A stretch of 64,000 nt of DNA from CAWCKS01 sp963763485 (GTDB lineage Bacteria; Pseudomonadota; Alphaproteobacteria; Rhizobiales; Xanthobacteraceae): positions 186,001-250,000 of the forward strand of contig CAVXOW010000009.1 of NCBI GenBank assembly GCA_963763485.1. The letters run 5' to 3'. Under the pieces are notes generated by a model, which was not told the DNA's origin, did not search any database, and saw nothing but the letters and a program-made list of their open reading frames with translations. Made by a program: the position numbers and the translations under genes. Positions within the stretch are counted from its first letter, which is position 1. The number at the start of each line of letters is the position of its first letter. Below are positions 59,167-64,000 of the stretch, in pieces.

Positions 59167-59856
59167 ATGCCGCAGGATAAGAGGCTCATGAAACCGCACC
59201 GAAAACCCCCGCAAAAGCCAGCAAAAGCGCCGGCAAGACAGAGTGTTGCGCGTCAGCAGTCCTACCATCACGGCGATTTGCACGATGCCCTGCTGAAAGC
59301 CGCAGAAACCGTGATCGAGCGTGACGGCGTGCAGGGCCTGACGTTGCGCGCCGCCGCGCGCGAGGCGGGCGTGTCGCATGCAGCTCCAACCCATCACTTC
59401 GGCGACTTGGCCGGCTTGCTCAGCGAGCTAGCCGCAGTGGGCTTTCGCAGGTTCGGTGCAGCGCTGCGTGAAGCGGCCGCACAGCAGGATGAGGCGCATG
59501 CGCGGCTCGATGCCATGGGCATGGCCTATGTGACGTTCGCGCGAAAATATCCGGGGCTGTTCATGCTGATGTTCCGCTCGGAGCGGCTCGATTTCGATCG
59601 ACCGGCGCTGCGCGATGCGACGATCGAATCGAATGCCGCGCTCGCGGCCGGCGTCGGCGCGCAGCTTGGCGAAGCGGTGACGCCGGGCCGGCTCACCCTT
59701 GCGCAGGCCGCCGAGATGGTCCGCGCCTGGTCGATCGTGCACGGCTTTGCCGTGCTGCTGCTCGATCACCGCCTCGACGGTTTTCTCGGTCTTGCGCCCA
59801 ATGCCGATCCGGATGGATTACTGAAAGTGGTGCTGCGCGGCCCGCCGCGCAGATAG
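59167..59856 (+). CDS. TetR family transcriptional regulator
   Basis: The 229-residue protein (from ATG 59167; ATG 59188 is an alternative) has a Lys/Pro-rich N-terminus, the TetR HTH (LLKAAETVIERDGVQGLTLRAAAREAGVSHAAPTHHFGDLAGLLSELAAVG) and a TetR_C-like ligand-binding domain with FRRFGAALREAAAQ and YPGLFMLMFRSE. It is divergent from the membrane protein/cleavage oxygenase operon, which it likely controls. Confidence 0.88.
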   Translation: MPQDKRLMKPHRKPPQKPAKAPARQSVARQQSYHHGDLHDALLKAAETVIERDGVQGLTLRAAAREAGVSHAAPTHHFGDLAGLLSELAAVGFRRFGAALREAAAQQDEAHARLDAMGMAYVTFARKYPGLFMLMFRSERLDFDRPALRDATIESNAALAAGVGAQLGEAVTPGRLTLAQAAEMVRAWSIVHGFAVLLLDHRLDGFLGLAPNADPDGLLKVVLRGPPRR

Positions 59857-59872
59857 ATTCGGCGGATCGAGT

Positions 59873-60520
59873 TTATTGCGCGAGTTCGGTGGCGCGGCCG
59901 GGCGTGCCCTCGATCCTGACCTTGTCTTTTGCGCAATCGAAGTTGCGCGCGCTTTCGGCGGCCTTGCGCGCCAGCTCGGTGGCGTTGGCATTGGCCGCGA
60001 CGTCGACATAGGCCATGTGACAAACCGGTTTAGGCGGCAGCCGGGTGACCACCAGCATCTGCTTGTCACGCGGGCGGCCGTCCTTGTCCGGATCGTTGTT
60101 ATCGGCGAGCGACCAGCGCTGGATGATCGCAAACGGCCGGCTGCCGGTCCGGCGTGACCGCCACTCGACCGTGGTGGCGGCCGAACTGAACGGACCGAAC
60201 CATTTTTTTGCCGCAGGCTCCTTGTCAGCGAACGCACGGTTGCGGCCGACCGACACGGTCTCGCGCAAATCGTGTTCCGAGACCACGACGACAAAGCCGT
60301 GGTTGCCCGGACAGACCCGCGTCCCGCCGTCCTCCGGCGCAGCCTTCCGGCGCGGCCGTTCGGAACGGCAGTCCTGTTCGGCGGTTGACGTATAAGTCGA
60401 GACGGCATCACTCACGCTCTGCGCCCGCGCGGGCGCAACCGCAGCGAGGCTTGCGATGAGGGAAATGAGGATAAGAAGCGTCGACCCCTTTGGCCGCTCT
60501 GTGAAAGTCAATGCTGCCAC
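59873..60520 (-). CDS. Hypothetical secreted protein
   Basis: The 215-residue product has an N-terminal signal peptide (to about ARAQS) and a mature domain with four cysteines (QDCRSERP, RVCPGNHG, PVCHMAY, FDCAKDK). The central DLRETVSVGRNR and VVTRLPPKPVCHMAYVDV segments look like a conserved, family-specific domain, but I do not recognise it. It is convergent with the TetR gene. Confidence 0.65.
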   Translation of the reverse strand: MAALTFTERPKGSTLLILISLIASLAAVAPARAQSVSDAVSTYTSTAEQDCRSERPRRKAAPEDGGTRVCPGNHGFVVVVSEHDLRETVSVGRNRAFADKEPAAKKWFGPFSSAATTVEWRSRRTGSRPFAIIQRWSLADNNDPDKDGRPRDKQMLVVTRLPPKPVCHMAYVDVAANANATELARKAAESARNFDCAKDKVRIEGTPGRATELAQ

Positions 60521-60580
60521 GTTGAAGTCCCCAGCCCGAGTACGACCATGCTATGACATCAGCGAATTGTCATCCCCCTC

Positions 60581-60683
60581 GCAAGTCGGGCCTGCCCGAC
60601 TTGCGCATTATGACGCAAGTCGCGCCTGCCCGGGTTTGCGCATTGTGATGCAAGTTGGGCCTGCCCGACTTGCGTATTGTACT
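60581..60683. repeat. Three tandem hairpin units of 34-35 bases
   Basis: Units at 60581-60614, 60615-60649 and 60650-60683 each carry a stem of the form GCAAGTCGGG-CCTG-CCCGACTTGC followed by a spacer like GCATTATGA. The first stem is perfect; the others have one to three changes. Arms match the third stem in the repeat at 42974-43140. The array lies 133 bases upstream of the SET-domain gene. Confidence 0.8.
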
Positions 60684-60815
60684 GCGAAACTCGGGGCGAG
60701 CCCGCGTTTCAATGGGGATTGGCACGATGCTCGCATGGAACATGCGGTGACTTTTCCATCGGAATCGTTCAAACAGGGCGCCCTCGCGTCGTAAAATCCC
60801 CTCGTACAGTTCGTC

Positions 60816-61403
60816 ATGGCAGTTGTTTCCAAGCGCAAGCCTTATCGTGTCGGTCGCTCGCGAACCGGCCTCGGCCTCTTCGCCACAGAAGAAATCGAAA
60901 AGGGCACCCGGATCGTCGAATATTTCGGCCCGCTGCTCGATTGCTCGAAGCCGAAGCATGATGCGATCGAGAACAAGTACCTGTTCGAGCTGAACGGCCG
61001 CTGGACCATCGACGGCTCGGTCCGCCGCAACATCGCGCGCTACGCCAATCACGCCTGCCGGCCTAACGCAGAGTCCGACGTCCATCCGCGCCTGAAGAAG
61101 GTCTACATCCGCGCCATCAAGAAGATCCGGCCCGGCGACGAGATCACCTACGACTACGGCACCGATTACTTCAAGGAGTACCTGAAGCCGATCGGTTGCC
61201 TGTGTGTGGCCTGCGAGACCAAGCGCAAGGCGGCGCGGGCGGAAAAGCGAGCGAAGAAGAAGCGCGCGCTGGCACGGCGGCAGAGGCGGGCGCTGAACGG
61301 CCATGGTACGAACGGAATTGGCGCGAACGGCCGTGCTGCGGCCGATGGCCATGCGGCTGGTGAAAAGCGATCACGCCGCACAGGAAGCGCGGCGCGACAC
61401 TGA
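60816..61403 (+). CDS. SET-domain protein with basic C-terminal tail
   Basis: The 195-residue protein has an N-terminal SET domain (residues 8-125): SRTGLGLFATEEIEKGTRIVEYFG, RYANHACRPNAESD and GDEITYDYGTDYF hold the SAM-binding and catalytic NH-C and YDY features, followed by a Cys pair in GCLCVACETKRK. The last 65 residues are very rich in Lys, Arg and Ala. SET enzymes methylate lysine; in bacteria their targets are few and include DNA-binding and ribosomal proteins. The tail could bind nucleic acid. Confidence 0.9.
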   Translation: MAVVSKRKPYRVGRSRTGLGLFATEEIEKGTRIVEYFGPLLDCSKPKHDAIENKYLFELNGRWTIDGSVRRNIARYANHACRPNAESDVHPRLKKVYIRAIKKIRPGDEITYDYGTDYFKEYLKPIGCLCVACETKRKAARAEKRAKKKRALARRQRRALNGHGTNGIGANGRAAADGHAAGEKRSRRTGSAARH

Positions 61404-61422
61404 TCGATGACAGTCTTCACTC

Positions 61423-61824
61423 TCAAGCTGCGGCGATGACCGATCCGCTCCGGCGGGTGCCGATATATTGCAATTCGGCCACCACGCCGACCGCAATGGC
61501 CTGAGCAGCGATGAAAATCTCGCCGAACAGGTTCGGCGATAGCCAGCTGCCGAGCAGCAATGCGAGGCTCGCGAGCGTCCACACCGCGTTGCCCGTGATC
61601 ACCAGCCAGGCCAGTGCTACGGGCAATCTTGTGCGCGAGCCCAGATAGCCGACGAACAGCGCATACGGGATCAGCAACAATCCGGTCTCGCGCAGCAACG
61701 CTTCCGGCAGCGCGAGCAGGGTCGCGAGCGGCGCTGCGGCGATCACCAGCGGCAGGGCCATCGCACCGCTGGTGAAGCCGTCGGCGAGCAGCGCGCGACG
61801 CAGAAGGGTTGAGGAATTCATCAT
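61423..61824 (-). CDS. Hypothetical small membrane protein
   Basis: The 133-residue product has four hydrophobic segments (MALPLVIAAAPLATLLALP, TGLLLIPYALFVGYLG, VALAWLVITGNAVWTLASLALLLG, IFIAAQAIAVGVVAE). Its ATG overlaps the stop of the tiny frame at 61821-61904 (ATGA). No family name can be given. Confidence 0.7.
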   Translation of the reverse strand: MMNSSTLLRRALLADGFTSGAMALPLVIAAAPLATLLALPEALLRETGLLLIPYALFVGYLGSRTRLPVALAWLVITGNAVWTLASLALLLGSWLSPNLFGEIFIAAQAIAVGVVAELQYIGTRRSGSVIAAA

Positions 61825-61904
61825 GAGGGTCTCCTGGGCTCGGGTTTGCAGCGTCGACCATGGCCGCTTTGCCGCGTGAAATCGATTACGTCCGAGGTCA
61901 TCAT
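61821..61904 (-). CDS. Candidate 27-residue coupled small protein
   Basis: A frame of 27 residues (MMTSDVIDFTRQSGHGRRCK, then a Pro/Arg-rich end) starts on the TGATG that ends the upstream gene and stops in the ATGA that starts the downstream gene. Its codons for TSDVIDF recur, with a synonymous change (Thr), as TSHVIDF in the DNA upstream of the 62113 gene. It may be a real peptide, a coupling leader or only a regulatory motif; evidence is limited. Confidence 0.35.
   Translation of the reverse strand: MMTSDVIDFTRQSGHGRRCKPEPRRPS
61878..61891. promoter_or_regulatory. Repeated motif GAAATCGATTACGT, copy 1
   Basis: An exact 14-base match to 62166-62179, in the same orientation, within a longer region of similarity. 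It lies inside the tiny frame just upstream of the membrane protein gene at 61824. It could be an operator or coding sequence. Confidence 0.4.
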
Positions 61905-62113
61905 CACCAGCCGAGCAGGCCGTGCAGCAACTGCCGCTCGAACAAATCGATCTGCGCGTAGACGTAGCGGCCGGCGTCGTGCACCAGCGCTTCCGGCACC
62001 TGCAGCTGGCGGGCGAGAATCCGCGCCAGCAGTTTGCCGGCCCATGCCGCGCAGAGTGTCGTGATCGACGACGCGGCGATGGTTCGGATCAGGGCAGAGA
62101 GAAGGGGCAACAT
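61904..62113 (-). CDS. Hypothetical small protein
   Basis: From ATG 62113 the 69-residue product reads MLPLLSALIRTIAASSITTL, then a moderately hydrophobic helix and a polar C-terminus (VHDAGRYVYAQIDLFERQLLHGLLGW). The next frame starts on its stop codon. It is divergent from the XRE regulator gene by 143 bases. No family is recognised. Confidence 0.55.
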   Translation of the reverse strand: MLPLLSALIRTIAASSITTLCAAWAGKLLARILARQLQVPEALVHDAGRYVYAQIDLFERQLLHGLLGW

Positions 62114-62165
62114 CGGTTCGCTCCGGATCGGTTTCGTTACCCACAATGTCGCGGCAACGCTGAGC

Positions 62166-62179
62166 GAAATCGATTACGT
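62166..62179. promoter_or_regulatory. Repeated motif GAAATCGATTACGT, copy 2
   Basis: Second exact copy of the 14-base motif, 53 bases upstream of the small gene at 62113 and 77 bases upstream of the XRE regulator gene. The flanks also resemble copy 1 (ACGTAATCGATTTC in minus orientation). Confidence 0.4.
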
Positions 62180-62202
62180 GCGAAGTAAGTATCCGTCGCC
62201 GG

Positions 62203-62223
62203 CCATTACCTGCGAGGTAATGG
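62203..62223. promoter_or_regulatory. Perfect palindrome upstream of the XRE regulator
   Basis: CCATTACCT-GCG-AGGTAATGG has perfect 9-base arms and lies 33 bases upstream of the regulator's start codon. XRE/MmyB-type regulators often bind such a site in their own divergent promoter. Confidence 0.65.
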
Positions 62224-62256
62224 AAGCCCGTCGGTCCACATGTTAGCGTCGCCGCC

Positions 62257-63057
62257 ATGATGCAGATCCAGACCCAGCATGTCGGCGAGCACCTGCGACA
62301 GTGGCGGCAGCGTCGGCGCCTCAGCCAACTCGACCTTGCCAACGACACGGAGATTTCCGCTCGCCATTTGAGCTTCATGGAAACCGGGCGCGCTGGGCCG
62401 TCGCGCGAGATGCTGCTGCGACTGGCGGAGCGGCTCGACGTGCCGTTGCGGGAGCGCAACGTCATGCTGGTCGCGGCCGGCTTTGCGCCGGCCTTCGTGC
62501 AGCGCGACCTCGATGATCCAGCGCTCGCCTCGGCGCGGCAGGCGATCGAGACCATCATGAAGGCGCACGAACCATATCCCGCGTTGGCCGTCGACCGGCA
62601 CTGGAACCTGGTGTTCGCCAACCGCATGATCGCACCGCTGATGGAAGGCGTCGCCTCGTCGTTGCAGCAAGGCCAGGTCAACGTGCTGCGCATCGCCCTG
62701 CACCCTGATGGCCTCGCGCTGCGCACCGTCAACCTGATCGAGTGGCGGGCCCATCTGCTGGAGCGGTTGCACCGGCAATGCGAAGCGACGGCTGACGCAC
62801 AGCTGATCGCCCTGCACGACGAATTGAAGCGCTATCCGGTGCCGGCGCGTTCCGCACCCCCGCCGAAAATAGCCGACTCGGTCGTCGTGCCGTTCCAGCT
62901 CCGGCTCGGGAGTGACGTGTTGAGCTTCATCTCGACCACCATGGTGTTCGGCACACCGGTCGACATCACGCTGTCGGAACTCGCGCTGGAGACGTTTTTT
63001 CCAGCCGATGCAAGGACCGCCGACAGGCTGCGAGAGATGGCCCGCAACTTGAGTTAG
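62257..63057 (+). CDS. XRE family regulator with MmyB-like ligand domain
   Basis: The 266-residue protein has an N-terminal helix-turn-helix (HLRQWRQRRRLSQLDLANDTEISARHLSFMETGRAGPSREMLLRLAERLDVPLRERN) and a C-terminal PAS-like MmyB ligand-binding domain (YPALAVDRHWNLVFANRMIAPLM; FQLRLGSDVLSFISTTMVFGTPVDITLSELALETFFPAD). MmyB-type regulators bind fatty acid-like ligands. It is divergent from the small membrane protein genes, with the palindrome between them. Confidence 0.9.
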   Translation: MMQIQTQHVGEHLRQWRQRRRLSQLDLANDTEISARHLSFMETGRAGPSREMLLRLAERLDVPLRERNVMLVAAGFAPAFVQRDLDDPALASARQAIETIMKAHEPYPALAVDRHWNLVFANRMIAPLMEGVASSLQQGQVNVLRIALHPDGLALRTVNLIEWRAHLLERLHRQCEATADAQLIALHDELKRYPVPARSAPPPKIADSVVVPFQLRLGSDVLSFISTTMVFGTPVDITLSELALETFFPADARTADRLREMARNLS

Positions 63058-63115
63058 AGCTTGTCGCAGCGGGTCGCCCGGCCTACCTATAGAGCCTCAG
63101 CTGATGGAGGCACTG

Positions 63116-63796
63116 ATGACCGCGCCGTTGCAACTTCGCCTGGATGTGGTGTCCGATGTGGTCTGCCCCTGGTGCTACATCGGCAAGCGGCGGCTCGAAG
63201 GCGCGATTGCGCTCGCGAAGGACGACGTCGAGGTGGTCGTACAGTGGCGGCCGTTCTTTCTCAATCCATGGATCCCGCGCGAAGGCGTCGACCGCAACAC
63301 CTATCTCGAGACCAAGTTCGGCTCGGCGGACCGCTACAAGGGCATGGCCTCGAACGTCGCGGCCGCCGCCGCCGAGGAAGGCCTCGAATATAATTCGAGC
63401 CGCATCAACCGCCAGCCCAACACCATCGACTGCCATCGCCTGATCTACTGGGCGGAAGCAACCGGGCAATCCGGGGCCATGAAGCAGCGTCTGATGGATC
63501 TCTACTTCAAGGACGGCGCCGACCTGACCAATCCCGAAGTTCTGGTGGCTGCGGCGGCCGATTGCGGGCTGCCGGCCGACGAGGTTCGCCGCCGTCTTGC
63601 CGTTGATCTCGACGTCGAGCTGATCTCGCAGGAAGCGCAGAGCGCGGCCGACGCCGGCATCAGCGGGGTTCCGACCTTCCTGCTCGCCGGCCGCTATGCA
63701 CTGTCGGGCGCCTATCCGTCCGAGCAGCTCGCGAAGGCGATCCGCCACGTCGCGTCATTGCCGCCGGAAGAAGCGTCGCAATCGGCGGCGGAGTGA
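63116..63796 (+). CDS. DsbA/FrnE-family thiol oxidoreductase
   Basis: From ATG 63116 (MTAPLQLRLDVVSDVVCPWCYIGKRRLEG) the 226-residue protein has the CPWC active site (C17, C20) and the helical insertion with TIDCHRLIYWAEATG, ending with the cis-Pro loop ISGVPTFLLAGRYALSGAYPSEQL. No signal peptide is seen, so it is cytosolic like FrnE or 2-hydroxychromene isomerase-type proteins. GATGGAGG before the start supports 63116 over 63104. It ends directly at the next, convergent gene. Confidence 0.9.
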   Translation: MTAPLQLRLDVVSDVVCPWCYIGKRRLEGAIALAKDDVEVVVQWRPFFLNPWIPREGVDRNTYLETKFGSADRYKGMASNVAAAAAEEGLEYNSSRINRQPNTIDCHRLIYWAEATGQSGAMKQRLMDLYFKDGADLTNPEVLVAAAADCGLPADEVRRRLAVDLDVELISQEAQSAADAGISGVPTFLLAGRYALSGAYPSEQLAKAIRHVASLPPEEASQSAAE

Positions 63797-64000
63797 TCAG
63801 GCGATCCGCGCTTTAATGCGACGGATGGCGTGCAACACGGCCCGCGCCACGCTGTCGAGCCGACGCCGCGCGCGCAACGCCGTCAGGATCACCGGAAACA
63901 TCGGATCATCAGCCTTCAGCGGGATCAGGAGATCGCCGATCGCAAACCGCCCGCGCCAGATCGGATTGATCATCGGGCTGTCCCCTGGCGCGGTCGAATC
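63797..64000 (-). CDS. 3' end of a probable LysR-type regulator, cut off by window
   Basis: The minus-strand frame enters at the right edge and stops at 63797 (67 residues visible). The visible part includes FAIGDLLIPLKADDPMFPVILTALRARRRL, which resembles the C-terminal part of LysR-type substrate-binding domains. The HTH region is beyond the window, so the family call is provisional. It is immediately convergent with the DsbA gene. Confidence 0.5.
   Translation of the reverse strand, partial: DSTAPGDSPMINPIWRGRFAIGDLLIPLKADDPMFPVILTALRARRRLDSVARAVLHAIRRIKARIA

Noticed and set aside
60581..60683. Tandem hairpin units considered as a CRISPR array
   Set aside because: Units are contiguous and similar throughout, without unique spacers, and no cas genes are nearby.

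Overview
The window is a GC-rich alphaproteobacterial chromosome segment. It most resembles Bradyrhizobium or a close relative in the Nitrobacteraceae. The reasons are the gene order of the flagellar cluster with cckA at its edge, the pair of DUF3551 proteins, the DUF1127 and DUF5996 proteins, and several families of intergenic inverted repeats. No rRNA, tRNA, insertion sequence, prophage or CRISPR array was found.

Positions 1-21168 hold a flagellar cluster. A truncated SPFH-domain gene lies at the left edge. Then come flgF-flgG-flgA-flgH (minus), fliL-fliM-DUF6468-motE-like (plus), a very large periplasmic TPR protein that is frameshifted here, a diguanylate cyclase, fliO-fliP (minus), flgB-flgC-fliE-fliQ-fliR-flhB (plus) and the hybrid kinase cckA. 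Three perfect TTAA-N7-TTAA sites and one near-perfect site, the CtrA binding consensus, lie in front of the TPR gene and in the fliO/flgB divergent promoter. The pathway feeding CtrA (CckA) and its likely flagellar targets are therefore side by side. Two single-base frameshifts (about 6331 and 10583) need checking against raw reads.

Positions 21300-41700 are mixed housekeeping and accessory genes: a Tim44-domain protein, sulfite dehydrogenase sorAB, two glutathione-transferase-like proteins, a cupin, a glutaminase fused to STAS and cyclic-nucleotide-binding domains, two tandem near-identical substrate-binding proteins without a transporter, a BrnT/BrnA toxin-antitoxin pair with a palindromic operator, class I fumarase, two DUF3551 proteins and several small secreted proteins.

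Positions 41800-46700 are regulatory and hypothetical: a TetR regulator followed by a hotdog thioesterase, a degenerate trypsin/PDZ protein overlapping a LuxR-type regulator, a lone receiver domain, and an orphan Flp pilin of 53 residues.

Positions 46700-59900 look like an aromatic-compound catabolic island: carboxylesterase, IclR regulator, FMN/2Fe-2S reductase, Rieske oxygenase, LigB-type extradiol dioxygenase, an unknown 184-residue protein, cytochrome P450, a Bug-type substrate-binding protein, a carotenoid/lignostilbene-type oxygenase with a membrane protein, and a TetR regulator. A perfect palindrome resembling the IclR box lies between the reductase and the Rieske oxygenase genes. A broken partial copy of the unknown gene lies beyond the P450.

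Positions 59900-64000 hold a secreted protein, three tandem hairpins, a SET-domain protein with a basic tail, a tightly coupled set of small genes divergent from an XRE/MmyB-type regulator, a DsbA-family oxidoreductase, and the 3' end of a probable LysR-type regulator. The frequent intergenic inverted repeats are listed as separate features.
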